Positions 34,735-44,037 of a stretch of 64,000 nt of DNA are shown piece after piece. The stretch lies in the NCBI GenBank assembly GCA_031460455.1, contig JAVKTQ010000002.1, positions 186,001 to 250,000 on the forward strand, given 5' to 3'. Under the pieces are notes generated by a model. That model was not told where the DNA came from and searched no databases. It was given only the letters and a program-made list of their open reading frames with translations. The position numbers and the translations under genes are program-made. Position 1 is the first letter of the stretch; each line of letters opens with the position of its first letter. Origin of the DNA: Sporomusaceae bacterium. Lineage in GTDB: Bacteria; Bacillota; Negativicutes; Sporomusales; UBA7701.

Positions 34735-36309
34735 ATGTCATTACGACAAATTGCCTGGGCTACCATAATCATAGGTGGGCTGTCGGTGGTTAGCCGGATA
34801 ATCGGTCTGATCCGTGAAATGGTTTTTGCTGCTTTTTTCGGGGTATCTGCTGACATGGATGTATTTCTGCTGGCCCAGGTCTTACCCTGTACAATAAGCA
34901 CTGTCTTAGCCACAAGTATCCTTGCGGCCTTTATTCCTGTGTATAGCCGCCATATGGCCAAAAACGGCCTACAAGCGGGAAGTGAATTGGCTAACAGGAT
35001 TGTATCCGGTATATTTGCGCTGGCTACTGTATTTTCGATTTTAGCATATTTTGCCGCCCCCGGACTCGCCGCATTGTTGGTGCCAGACTGGCCGCAAGAA
35101 ACCCGTACGAAGACAATCGAGCTCGTGCGGATATTGCTTCCATGTTTCACCGGTACACTTTTGCTGGCCGTATTTAACGGTGTTCAACAAGCCGGTCATC
35201 GTTTTATTTTTCCGTATCTCGGGCCAATAGTTTTTAACCTCACAATAGTAGTCAGTGTTTTGGTATTTGGCACTACCGGCAATATTTACGTACTGGGAAA
35301 TGCGACGACAGTAGGCGTATTGTTACAAATTATGATACAATTATATGGTCTGAACCAAATGCATTTTAAGTTTAGCTTCGTCCAACCGACATCCATATTT
35401 CCGAAAGAACTAATGGCTTTTCTGTTACCGGCGCTCATGGTTACGATAATTGTCGACGCTGCCTTCATTATTGACCGGATGTTTGTGTCCTTATTACCGA
35501 CCGGCAGCATTGCTGCCCTAAACTATGCCTACCGGGTGAACTCCTTGACCGTCAACCTTGTAGCCAACTCGATCGCCGCTGGTTCATACCCGGTTATAGC
35601 TGCCTGCGTCGGCCGGGCCGATTATAACGAAATGAACCGGAACATAGGCTTAAGTATCCGCATGGCCTTGTTCGCCACAATTCCGGCAATGGTGCTGATA
35701 CTGGCCTTTTCGGAACCTATTATTGACTTGCTGTTTCAGCGCGGTTCATTTGGGGCGACTGCCGTAGCCAAGACGAGCATGGCACTATTTTTTCTCTCAT
35801 TCGGAATGCTCGGTGCCGGTGTCTTGGGTATTTTGGGACAAGCAAACTGTGCGCTGCAGAAATCCGGCCTTCTGTTGAGGGTAGCAGCGGCTATGATTAC
35901 CGTCAAATTAGCATTGAGTCTTGCTTTTGTGAGAATCATGGCGGCAGATGGTCTGGCTCTGGCAACTTCCGGCGCCTATCTAGTAGGTGGAGGAGCGCTA
36001 CTTTGGTTGTGGAACAAGGATAGCAACACTGCAGGCGCGAAAATCTGGCGGTCGGCTAAACAGAGCATTGTTGCGGCTGGCATTATGGGCCTCAGTTCAA
36101 AAGTTTTTTTCTATCTTGTTGGTATCGCTATTCTTCCGGCAATAATGTCGTCCCCAATAATGGCTGATAGAGTGGGGCTTATTGTGACCGTCTGCTTCGC
36201 CGGAGCGGTATATTTGGGAGTACTCGCTTATGTTAAATCAGAGGGTTTTGAATGGGCCAGGGAAATTTTTTTGCGGAGCAAAACGAAACTGGAAATCCTA
36301 TGGCGATAG
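34735..36309 (+). CDS. MurJ-family lipid-linked flippase
   Basis: Membrane protein of 524 residues with about 14 helices. The start RIIGLIREMVFAAFFGVSADMDVF matches the MurJ/MviN signature closely and it is longer than the Wzx-like protein at 26304. MurJ proteins move lipid II, but MurJ-like copies also occur in exopolysaccharide clusters, where they may move another lipid-linked glycan. Whether this is the cell's main MurJ cannot be told here. A TGGAGA site precedes the ATG by nine bases. Confidence 0.82.
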   Translation: MSLRQIAWATIIIGGLSVVSRIIGLIREMVFAAFFGVSADMDVFLLAQVLPCTISTVLATSILAAFIPVYSRHMAKNGLQAGSELANRIVSGIFALATVFSILAYFAAPGLAALLVPDWPQETRTKTIELVRILLPCFTGTLLLAVFNGVQQAGHRFIFPYLGPIVFNLTIVVSVLVFGTTGNIYVLGNATTVGVLLQIMIQLYGLNQMHFKFSFVQPTSIFPKELMAFLLPALMVTIIVDAAFIIDRMFVSLLPTGSIAALNYAYRVNSLTVNLVANSIAAGSYPVIAACVGRADYNEMNRNIGLSIRMALFATIPAMVLILAFSEPIIDLLFQRGSFGATAVAKTSMALFFLSFGMLGAGVLGILGQANCALQKSGLLLRVAAAMITVKLALSLAFVRIMAADGLALATSGAYLVGGGALLWLWNKDSNTAGAKIWRSAKQSIVAAGIMGLSSKVFFYLVGIAILPAIMSSPIMADRVGLIVTVCFAGAVYLGVLAYVKSEGFEWAREIFLRSKTKLEILWR

Positions 36310-36414
36310 TACTCACCTATAAAACCTACCAAATTAAGCCAGCAATTTATACCGAACCCGTTTGCCTGCAAGTACAATAACGCAGTATTGCGATATGAAA
36401 GAGGAGGGATTAAA

Positions 36415-37782
36415 ATGAATATCACTATTATCGGTACAGGATACGTAGGTCTGGTAACGGGAGCTTGTCTCGCAGATGTGGGAAATAATGTCGTCTGTGT
36501 TGACAAAGACGAAAATAAAATCCAGGCATTGAAGAATGGCATAATCCCCATTTATGAGCCTGGACTGGAAAATCTCATAAAAAGCAATTGCGCCGAAGGG
36601 CGCCTGGTATTTGTAACATCGCTCTTGCAGGTTGAGCACGATACGGACTTCTATTTTATTGCTGTCGGCACACCGCAACGACAGAATGGCGAAGCCAACC
36701 TCGACTATATCTTTGAGGCGGTTGCCGAAGTAGGCGAGCATATTAAAGACTACTGCGTCGTTATTACTAAATCAACCGTACCCGTGGGAACGACCGATAA
36801 AATAGAACGTCTGATTCGGCGCGAACTGGAAAAGCGGAACTGTAACATAGATATCGACGTTGTAAACAATCCCGAATTTCTTAAACAAGGGGCAGCGGTG
36901 TCAGACTTTATGAAACCTGACAGGGTTATTGTCGGTTGTAAAGGCGACCGGGCACGGCATATGATGAGCCAGCTATATGCTCCTTTCGTTAGAAGCCATG
37001 ATAGGCTGCTGTTTATGGATGTCCGGGCTTCAGAAATGACAAAATATGCGGCCAACTGCATGCTGGCTACTAAGATATCCTTCATGAACGAAGTAGCAAT
37101 GATCTGCGACCAATTCGGCGTCGATGTTGAAGAAGTGCGCAAAGGCATTGGATCGGACAGTCGTATTGGCTATTCCTTCATCTACCCAGGATGCGGCTAT
37201 GGGGGATCATGTTTTCCGAAAGACATTAAAGCTCTTATTCAAATGGCCAAGGAACATAACTTTGATCCGCAAATACTGACGGCCGTCGATGGGCGCAATG
37301 AAAGACAAAAGCAGGTTCTTGTCGAAAAAGTTTCCAACAGATTTGGCGCCGATTTGAGCGGGAGAAAATTCGCCGTTTGGGGCCTCTCATTCAAGCCAGA
37401 TACGGACGATATGCGGGAAGCGCCATCCATACCATTGTTGCGCGGGCTTATAAACATGGGGGCTAACATCGTAGCATATGATCAGAAGGCGGTAAAGACG
37501 GCCGAATCCGTTCTGCCACAGGAATGGTTTGCCCAAAAGCGGCTTACATTCGCGAAGGGGCAGTATGACGCGGTTGATGGAGTTGATGCGGTAATTCTGG
37601 TAACCGAGTGGAAACCGTTCCGCACGCCGGACTTCAAACAGATGAGGAAAAGGATGCGCTTGCCGGTAATCTTTGACGGTCGAAATCAATATGATCCCCA
37701 AGTGGCTGAACAATATGGTTTTGAATACTATGGCATTGGACGTCAGGGGGGCAAGGTAAGTGCAGAAAATTCCGCTGGTTGA
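36415..37782 (+). CDS. ugd: UDP-glucose 6-dehydrogenase
   Basis: UDP-glucose/GDP-mannose dehydrogenase of 455 residues. It has the NAD motif IIGTGYVGLVTGACLAD near residue 4, STVPVGTTDK near 125, EFLKQGAAV near 160 and the catalytic cysteine in GCGYGGSCFPKDIKAL near 262. The KFAVWGLSFKPDTDDMREAPS segment near 320 is typical of Ugd. Product UDP-GlcA, a possible source of the uronate handled by the C5-epimerase at 18902. ATG 36415 has GAGGAGGG six bases upstream; the frame from 36388 has no site. Confidence 0.92.
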   Translation: MNITIIGTGYVGLVTGACLADVGNNVVCVDKDENKIQALKNGIIPIYEPGLENLIKSNCAEGRLVFVTSLLQVEHDTDFYFIAVGTPQRQNGEANLDYIFEAVAEVGEHIKDYCVVITKSTVPVGTTDKIERLIRRELEKRNCNIDIDVVNNPEFLKQGAAVSDFMKPDRVIVGCKGDRARHMMSQLYAPFVRSHDRLLFMDVRASEMTKYAANCMLATKISFMNEVAMICDQFGVDVEEVRKGIGSDSRIGYSFIYPGCGYGGSCFPKDIKALIQMAKEHNFDPQILTAVDGRNERQKQVLVEKVSNRFGADLSGRKFAVWGLSFKPDTDDMREAPSIPLLRGLINMGANIVAYDQKAVKTAESVLPQEWFAQKRLTFAKGQYDAVDGVDAVILVTEWKPFRTPDFKQMRKRMRLPVIFDGRNQYDPQVAEQYGFEYYGIGRQGGKVSAENSAG

Positions 37783-38884
37783 CCTTGTTGCGCAGTATCA
37801 ATCTATTAAGCTGGAGATTCAGGAAAGAATGAACGCTATTCTGGATAAGGCTTCTTTTATAATGGGACCGGATGTCACGCAATTTGAGGAAGAATTTGCC
37901 TCCTACTGCGGAATACCCAATTGTTTAACCGTCGCCAACGGTACCGACGCGTTGCTGCTTGCCCTTAAGGCCATAGGCATTCGGCCGGGGGATTACGTCA
38001 TAACTGTTCCCAACACTTTCATTGCCTCCAGTGAATGTATCACCAATATCGGGGCGCATCCTGAATTTGTCGATATTGATCCGCGAACTTACCTCATGGA
38101 CGCCGAGAAACTGGAAGCAAAGATTAAAGAATTGATCATGCGCAAACTTCCGATCAAAGCGGTTATTGCCGTCCACCTTTACGGCCAGCCATGCGAAATG
38201 GATGCTATCATGGATGTTGTTCGTAGATATAACCTCAAATTATTGGAGGATTCGGCCCAAGCACACGGTGCCAAATATAAGGGACAACCTATCGGCAGTT
38301 TCGGCGATGCAGCCTGCTTCAGTTTCTATCCGGGCAAAAACCTGGGGGCGTACGGAGACGGTGGGGCGGTTATCACCCCTGACAATACTATCGCAGAAAA
38401 CGTCTCAATGCTCCGCAATCATGGCCGGCACAGAACGGCTAAATACGAGCACGAAATCGAAGGTTATAACAGCCGTTTGGATACAATTCAAGCCGCTGTA
38501 CTCAGCGTTAAGCTTAAGCACCTTGAAAAATGGACCGAGCAGAGGATTGCCAATGCCGCCCTATACTCACAACTACTGCGGGATTGCCCTGATATTGTAG
38601 TACCATATGTGGCGCGTGATGCACGACACGTATACCACCTATACGTCGTCCGCTCCCCCAAGCGGGACGCACTAATGAGGAAACTGGCCGACAATGGTAT
38701 CGCTTGCGGGGTGCACTACCCTATACCTTTGCATCTTCAGCCGGCGTACCGTTACCTCGGGTACAAACCGGGCGATTTTCCGCAGGCGGAGGCCGCCTGT
38801 GCGGAAATTTTCAGTCTGCCGATGTATCCGGAATTAACCAGCACCCAAATAGAATACATATGCGATACAATAAAACTGGTCTGA
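37760..38884 (+). CDS. DegT family sugar aminotransferase
   Basis: PLP-dependent aminotransferase of 374 residues related to WbpE and to 3-keto-sugar aminotransferases (FdtB/QdtB type). Motifs: NGTDALLLALKAIGI near residue 60, EDSAQAHGAKYKG near 165 and FSFYPGKNLGAYGDGGA near 190 with the Schiff-base lysine. The GTG start overlaps ugd by 23 bases and has AAGGTAA just upstream. As wbpE is already present, this copy probably serves a different keto sugar, perhaps that from the WbpM-like enzyme. Confidence 0.87.
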   Translation: MQKIPLVDLVAQYQSIKLEIQERMNAILDKASFIMGPDVTQFEEEFASYCGIPNCLTVANGTDALLLALKAIGIRPGDYVITVPNTFIASSECITNIGAHPEFVDIDPRTYLMDAEKLEAKIKELIMRKLPIKAVIAVHLYGQPCEMDAIMDVVRRYNLKLLEDSAQAHGAKYKGQPIGSFGDAACFSFYPGKNLGAYGDGGAVITPDNTIAENVSMLRNHGRHRTAKYEHEIEGYNSRLDTIQAAVLSVKLKHLEKWTEQRIANAALYSQLLRDCPDIVVPYVARDARHVYHLYVVRSPKRDALMRKLADNGIACGVHYPIPLHLQPAYRYLGYKPGDFPQAEAACAEIFSLPMYPELTSTQIEYICDTIKLV

Positions 38885-38923
38885 GTACGGAAATAACTAC
38901 TGAAGTGCGGGGTAATTCCGGAA

Positions 38924-40219
38924 GTGAAAGTATGGTTAGTAACGGTTGGCGAGCCGCTGCCTGTTGACGGCGAAGACGTTCGGTTGTACCGAACCGGGCT
39001 GATGTCTAAAATGATGGTTGACAGGGGTCACGAGGTACTATGGTGGACCTCTAGCTTTGATCATATCGCAAAAAAACAAAGATGTGATAATGATAAAAAA
39101 TGCATAATCCAGCCAGGCTTGGACCTCTTTATGCTGCATGCTCCATCATATCAGGCTAATATTTCCGTAGATCGCCTGATAAATCACTTCGGTCTTGGAC
39201 GTAAATTTTGTCAGCTGGCTAGACACGAAAGCAAACCTGACATAATCCTGGTGTCGTTTCCAACGTTAAAACTTGCGTGGGAAGTCGTGAAATATGCAAA
39301 CGGGAACAACATACCGGTAGTTGTCGACGTCAGAGATCTCTGGCCGGATATATTTCTCGACCTGTTACCGTCTTGGGGACGGTGGTTGGGCCGCCTTCCG
39401 CTGTTTCCCTTGTATAAATGGACAAAACTAGCTTGTGCCGGAGCCACTGGTATAGCAGGTGTTACGCCCGATTTTGTCGAATGGGGGTTAAAATATGCGG
39501 GTAGAGCCATTGGCCCTTTCGACCGCGACTTTCCGCTCGGCTATAGTAATCGCCAACCTGGCGCTGCTCAACTCTTGGCGGCCGAACAACAGTGGGCCGC
39601 TAAAGGAATAACTTCTCACAAAGGCATCTTCGATATATGTTTTTTCGGCACGTTTGGTAATCAGTTAGATATAGAAACTGTGGTTGAGGCTGCCAAAATC
39701 CTTGAACAGGATGACGTCCGTAAATTTCGCTTTATTATCTGCGGGATGGGCGACAAATTTGAATACTATAAATCAATGGTCACGAAAACCAAGAACATTA
39801 TATTTCCTGGATGGGTAAGTGCTCCGGAGATCTGGTGGCTGATGCGTTCTGCAAAGGTTGGACTTGCCCCATACAAGAGCACGCCCGATTATGAGATGTC
39901 TATCCCCAATAAAATTATAGAGTACTTGTCCGCAGGCCTTCCAATAGTTACTAGCCTGCACGGCAGAACTGAAAAAATCTTGGTTGCCAATAGTTGCGGT
40001 AAAGTATATACAAAAGGCAATCCGCAAGATTTGGCAACCATATTGCGTGAAATGTACGATAATTCGTCCGGCCTGTCGGCGATGGCTCATTCAGCTAATA
40101 AAGTTTTTACAGAGAAGTTTGTCGCAGAGAAGGTTTATTCTGACTATATCGACCATTTAGAATATATTCTGGAAACATGCCGAGCGCAAGCTGATAGTAA
40201 TAAGCAGAAAAGGAGATAA
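38924..40219 (+). CDS. GT4 family glycosyltransferase, WbuB-like
   Basis: GT-B glycosyltransferase of 431 residues. The opening KVWLVTVGEPLPVDGE and the DVRDLWPDIF motif near residue 143 recall WbuB-type enzymes that add 6-deoxy-amino sugars. The C-terminal donor site is seen as PNKIIEYLSAGLPIVTS near 330. The GTG start lacks a strong ribosome site. It is the first of several genes (GT4, methyltransferase, initiating transferase) that look like a self-contained group. Confidence 0.84.
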   Translation: MKVWLVTVGEPLPVDGEDVRLYRTGLMSKMMVDRGHEVLWWTSSFDHIAKKQRCDNDKKCIIQPGLDLFMLHAPSYQANISVDRLINHFGLGRKFCQLARHESKPDIILVSFPTLKLAWEVVKYANGNNIPVVVDVRDLWPDIFLDLLPSWGRWLGRLPLFPLYKWTKLACAGATGIAGVTPDFVEWGLKYAGRAIGPFDRDFPLGYSNRQPGAAQLLAAEQQWAAKGITSHKGIFDICFFGTFGNQLDIETVVEAAKILEQDDVRKFRFIICGMGDKFEYYKSMVTKTKNIIFPGWVSAPEIWWLMRSAKVGLAPYKSTPDYEMSIPNKIIEYLSAGLPIVTSLHGRTEKILVANSCGKVYTKGNPQDLATILREMYDNSSGLSAMAHSANKVFTEKFVAEKVYSDYIDHLEYILETCRAQADSNKQKRR

Positions 40220-40222
40220 ACA

Positions 40223-40999
40223 ATGCCCGATTTCTCAACCGTCACCGAATTGGCCGGTGACGATGTGTCCCAGGAACAAGTCGAAAGGATCTGCCATCGA
40301 TACTATTGGGCCGGCGGCTACTGCACCGGCAAGGATGTGCTGGAAGTCGCCTGCGGCAGTGGCCAGGGGTTAGGGTATCTGGCCGGTAAGGCGAAAAGCA
40401 TGGCAGCCGGGGACTATGAGGGGAAAATCCTCAGCATTGCCAATGCCCACTACGGCGACCGATTTGAGCTAAAACAGTTCGACGCACAGAGCATGCCTTA
40501 CGCAGACAGCTCAAAAGATATCATCATTCTTTTCGAAGCGTTATACTACATACCATCGGCTTCTAAATTTGCGACCGAGTGCCGGCGGATACTGCGTCCC
40601 GGCGGCAAGGTGCTGATAGCCAACGCCAACAAGGACCTGTACGACTTCAATCCCAGCCCATACACTCACGAATACCACGGTGTAGTAGAACTCGAGCGGT
40701 TGTTTGCCGCCCAGGGATTTACCGTCGAATGCTTCGGGCACCTACCGATAGGCGAAGTATCGCTACGCCAGAAAGTGCTGCGGCCAGTGAAAAAACTTGC
40801 TGTCACCCTCGGTTTGATGCCGAAAACCGCAGAAGGGAAAAAATTCCTCAAAAGACTCGTTTTTGGCGGCCTTGTCAAAATGCCGGCCGAAGTCACTGAA
40901 GGCATGTTTCCGTATGAAGAGCCACCGCGACTTGCGCCCTGCGTGCCGGACAAAGAACACAAAGTAATTTACTGCGCGGCGACCTTGTCGCAAAAGTGA
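40223..40999 (+). CDS. Class I SAM-dependent methyltransferase
   Basis: Methyltransferase of 258 residues with motif I VLEVACGSGQGLGYLA near residue 40, an FEALYYIP motif IV near 104 and LRPGGKVLIANAN near 125. It follows the GT4 gene by three bases and has AAGGAG before its ATG. The C-terminal 80 residues are basic and may contact the substrate. Likely methylates a sugar or a nucleotide sugar of the polysaccharide; the acceptor is unknown. Confidence 0.85.
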   Translation: MPDFSTVTELAGDDVSQEQVERICHRYYWAGGYCTGKDVLEVACGSGQGLGYLAGKAKSMAAGDYEGKILSIANAHYGDRFELKQFDAQSMPYADSSKDIIILFEALYYIPSASKFATECRRILRPGGKVLIANANKDLYDFNPSPYTHEYHGVVELERLFAAQGFTVECFGHLPIGEVSLRQKVLRPVKKLAVTLGLMPKTAEGKKFLKRLVFGGLVKMPAEVTEGMFPYEEPPRLAPCVPDKEHKVIYCAATLSQK

Positions 41000-41008
41000 G
41001 GGGGATAT

Positions 41009-41644
41009 ATGCTCAAACGCCTTTTAGACATCATCTTTTCATCATTCGGCCTTATACTTCTTTCCCCCATCCTGCTCGCTCTCGCTATTGCCATCAAGCT
41101 CGATTCCCCCGGCCCCATATTTTACCGGGGCGTACGCGTCGGCCGCTACGGAAAACCGTTCCGCATCTTCAAATTCCGTAGCATGGTGCCCAACGCCGAT
41201 AAAATAGGTGCCGATTCTACCAGCGGCAGCGATATGCGGGTAACTAAAATCGGTCACATTATCCGCAAATTCAAATTCGACGAATTCTCCCAGCTTATCA
41301 ACGTCTTCCTCGGCGACATGAGCATCGTCGGTCCCCGTCCGGAAGTGCAGAAATTTGTTGATATGTACACCGAAGAAGAGAAAGCAATCCTGACGCTGCG
41401 TCCGGGCATTACCGACTGGTCGTCGATTAAGTTTCACAACGAAGGCGACATCATCGAAGCCTCGGGCATCGCTGACGCCGACGAAGCTTACGGCATTCTG
41501 ATAAGGCCTACCAAACTAAAGCTACAGCTCAAATATGTCCGTGAGCACAATCTATTGATTGATATCAAAATAATTGTCTGTACGATCCTGACCTTGATCT
41601 CTACAAGGACTGGCGGCGGGGTAGTCGGGGTTCCCGAAATCTGA
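41009..41644 (+). CDS. Initiating phosphoglycosyl transferase (bacterial sugar transferase)
   Basis: Monotopic phosphoglycosyl transferase of 211 residues, the small PglC/WcaJ C-terminal type. One N-terminal re-entrant helix (residues 8-32), FRIFKFRSMVPNAD near 50, the catalytic Asp-Glu pair in KFDEFSQLINV near 93 and GDMSIVGPRPE near 107 are visible. It moves a sugar-phosphate from a UDP-sugar to undecaprenyl phosphate, starting repeat-unit assembly. UDP-QuiNAc-type sugars from the WbpM-like enzyme or their 4-amino forms are candidate donors. Confidence 0.92.
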   Translation: MLKRLLDIIFSSFGLILLSPILLALAIAIKLDSPGPIFYRGVRVGRYGKPFRIFKFRSMVPNADKIGADSTSGSDMRVTKIGHIIRKFKFDEFSQLINVFLGDMSIVGPRPEVQKFVDMYTEEEKAILTLRPGITDWSSIKFHNEGDIIEASGIADADEAYGILIRPTKLKLQLKYVREHNLLIDIKIIVCTILTLISTRTGGGVVGVPEI

Positions 41645-41699
41645 TCCTTGACTTAATAATTCGGGTACAACAAACAACAATAAAGGGGAAATAAATTCA

Positions 41700-42806
41700 A
41701 TGATCAACAAAGTCCGTTTTGTAAATCCGGTACGCAACTACCACATGATCAAAGACGAAATCGACGCAGCCTACTTTGATGTCATGGAAAAAGGCGAATA
41801 CATCGACCGCTCGCACCTCAAACAATTCGAAGAAAACCTCGCGAAGTTCGTCGGCACCAAATACGCCGTCGGCCTCAACAGCGGCTACGATTCCCTACAT
41901 ATGTCCCTCCGGGCCGCCGGCATCGGACAGGGCGACGAAGTCATCGTCCCCGCCCACACCTTTGTCGCCTCCTGCTCGGCTATCGTCAATGTCGGCGCAA
42001 CCCCGGTGCTTGTCGACGTCACCAAAGACTTCAACATCGACTGCGACAAAATTGAAGAAGTCATCACTGAGAAAACAAAAGGTATCATGCCTGTCCACCT
42101 CAGCGGCTGGATGGCCGACATGCAGCGGGTTATGGCCATTGCCGAAAAATACAACCTCGTTGTCGTCGAGGACGCCTGTCAGAGCCTTGGCGCCAGCATC
42201 AACGGCAAAATGGCCGGGGCTTGGGGACTAACCGGCTGCTGGAGTTTTTACCCCTTCAAAATTCTCGGCGGCTACGGCGATGGCGGCGCCATCACCACCA
42301 ACGACCCGGACGTAGCCGCTTTCGCCCGTAGGATGCGCTACAACGGCGAAGACCGCGAAACTGGTGAATACTTCGGTCACGGCTTCACCTGTCTCCTAGA
42401 CAACCTCCAGGCCGCCTTTCTCGACGTCAAACTCCGCCATCTGCCTGAAGGCATCAAAAGAAGAAAACAAGTCGCCACGCGCTACAAAGAAGCGCTCAGC
42501 GACCTCACGGATCTGCTACTGCCCCACTACGAAAAGCCCGGCTTCGACCACGTCTACCAGAACTACACCCTCAGGTCCAAGCAAGGCAGCGAGTTTTCCG
42601 ATTACCTTAAAAAGAACGGCGTCGAAGTCCTGACCCAATTCCGCAAGCCCTACTACAAACACGAGGGCCTCAAACTCGTCGACCGCGGCTTCCCCGAGAC
42701 CGAGGCGCTCAGCCGCGAAGTATGCTCACTGCCCATGAACGTAGAGACCAACGACGAAGAGATCGAATACGTCATCAAAGTCGTCCGCTCCTTCTACGGC
42801 AAATAG
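41700..42806 (+). CDS. DegT family sugar aminotransferase
   Basis: PLP-dependent aminotransferase of 368 residues. Motifs: NSGYDSLHMSLRAAGI near residue 60, EDACQSLGASINGK near 157 and FYPFKILGGYGDGGA near 182 with the lysine. The stretch HLSGWMADM replaces the usual HLYGQ. It is the fourth DegT protein in the window and, unlike that at 12217, is GC-rich like its neighbours. It sits after the initiating transferase; a 4-amino-sugar role is plausible but not shown. Confidence 0.86.
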   Translation: MINKVRFVNPVRNYHMIKDEIDAAYFDVMEKGEYIDRSHLKQFEENLAKFVGTKYAVGLNSGYDSLHMSLRAAGIGQGDEVIVPAHTFVASCSAIVNVGATPVLVDVTKDFNIDCDKIEEVITEKTKGIMPVHLSGWMADMQRVMAIAEKYNLVVVEDACQSLGASINGKMAGAWGLTGCWSFYPFKILGGYGDGGAITTNDPDVAAFARRMRYNGEDRETGEYFGHGFTCLLDNLQAAFLDVKLRHLPEGIKRRKQVATRYKEALSDLTDLLLPHYEKPGFDHVYQNYTLRSKQGSEFSDYLKKNGVEVLTQFRKPYYKHEGLKLVDRGFPETEALSREVCSLPMNVETNDEEIEYVIKVVRSFYGK

Positions 42807-42823
42807 GAGGCTAGAGAGGAACA

Positions 42824-43993
42824 ATGAAACAATTATCCAGAATAACCGAAACATTTTCCGAGTCCGTCATCCGGGAAATGACGAGAATATGCGACGCCGC
42901 CGGCGGCTATAACCTCTCGCAGGGCTTCCCTGACTTCGAAAGCCCTCAGGCCATAAAAGACGCCGCCATCGCCGCCATTAACGGCGGCCTCAACCAGTAC
43001 CCCGTCACATTTGGCGAGCCCGAACTGCGCGAAGCTATCAGCAAAAAAGTCCTTGCCTACAACGGCATAAAATGCGACCCTGTTACCGACATCACCGTCA
43101 CCTGCGGCGCCACCGAAGCTATGATCGCCACCCTCAAGGCGATCATCAACCCCGGCGACGAAATCATAGTCTTCGAACCCTTCTATGAGAATTACGGGCC
43201 GGACGGCATCCTCTCTGGGGCCACCCCCCGCTACGTCACCCTCTATCCGCCGGAGTGGACCTACCGACCGGAGGAACTGGCCGCCGCCTTCAACGAAAAA
43301 ACCAAGGCCATCGTCATCAACACCCCCAACAACCCCACCGGTAAAGTCTTCACCCGCGCCGAGCTTCAGGAAATCGCCGACCTCTGCCAGAAGTGGGACA
43401 GCTACGCCGTCACCGACGAAATTTACGAACACATCCTCTATGACGGCGCCGAGCATATCTCGCTTGCCGCGCTGCCCGGCATGGCCGACCGCACCATCAC
43501 CATCAATTCCATCTCCAAAACCTACTCCGTCACCGGCTGGCGGGTAGGCTGGGCGATCGCCGAAAAGACGATCACCAAGCGCATCCGCAAAGTCCACGAC
43601 TTCCTCACCGTCGGCGCGCCTACCCCGTTCCAGCACGCCGCCGCCGCCGCCCTCACCTTCCCGCCCGAATATTACGCCGGCCTCCAGAGCCACTACGCCG
43701 AGGCCCGCCAGTTCCTCTACGATGTCCTCGTCAAAGCCGGCTTCGAGTGCTCGCCTCCTAAAGGCGCCTACTACATCCTGTCCGGCATCCAGAATCTCAA
43801 GAAAAAACTCGGCGCCGACGACGATTTCGCCTTCAGTCGCAAGCTCATCGAAGTAGCCGGCGTCGCCACCGTACCAGGGTCGTCCTTCTATTCCGAGCGC
43901 AGCAAAGGCATCAGCCAAGTCCGCTTCTGCTACTGCAAGAAATGGGAGACCCTCCACGCCGTGGCGGACTCTCTAAAGAAACTTTCCAAATAA
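42824..43993 (+). CDS. Class I/II PLP-dependent aminotransferase
   Basis: Fold-type I aminotransferase of 389 residues similar to aspartate/aromatic and methionine (MtnE/YbdL-like) aminotransferases. Motifs: NLSQGFPDFESP near residue 29, NTPNNPTGKVF near 166 and SISKTYSVTGWRVGW near 227 with the Schiff-base lysine. This is an amino-acid rather than a sugar aminotransferase. It precedes an orphan E1 alpha/beta pair, so it may provide or use the 2-oxoacid handled by that enzyme. Good GGAGG-rich leader upstream. Confidence 0.87.
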   Translation: MKQLSRITETFSESVIREMTRICDAAGGYNLSQGFPDFESPQAIKDAAIAAINGGLNQYPVTFGEPELREAISKKVLAYNGIKCDPVTDITVTCGATEAMIATLKAIINPGDEIIVFEPFYENYGPDGILSGATPRYVTLYPPEWTYRPEELAAAFNEKTKAIVINTPNNPTGKVFTRAELQEIADLCQKWDSYAVTDEIYEHILYDGAEHISLAALPGMADRTITINSISKTYSVTGWRVGWAIAEKTITKRIRKVHDFLTVGAPTPFQHAAAAALTFPPEYYAGLQSHYAEARQFLYDVLVKAGFECSPPKGAYYILSGIQNLKKKLGADDDFAFSRKLIEVAGVATVPGSSFYSERSKGISQVRFCYCKKWETLHAVADSLKKLSK

Positions 43994-44037
43994 CGTTTGA
44001 AACTCACGGCAAAGATTAGAATGATCGAGGTGGAGTA

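Noticed and set aside
42833-43957. 374-residue open frame on the minus strand opposite the class I aminotransferase
   Set aside because: It is the mirror of a gene with strong GC third-position bias; composition is Gly/Val/Asp-rich with no family motif and no ribosome site.
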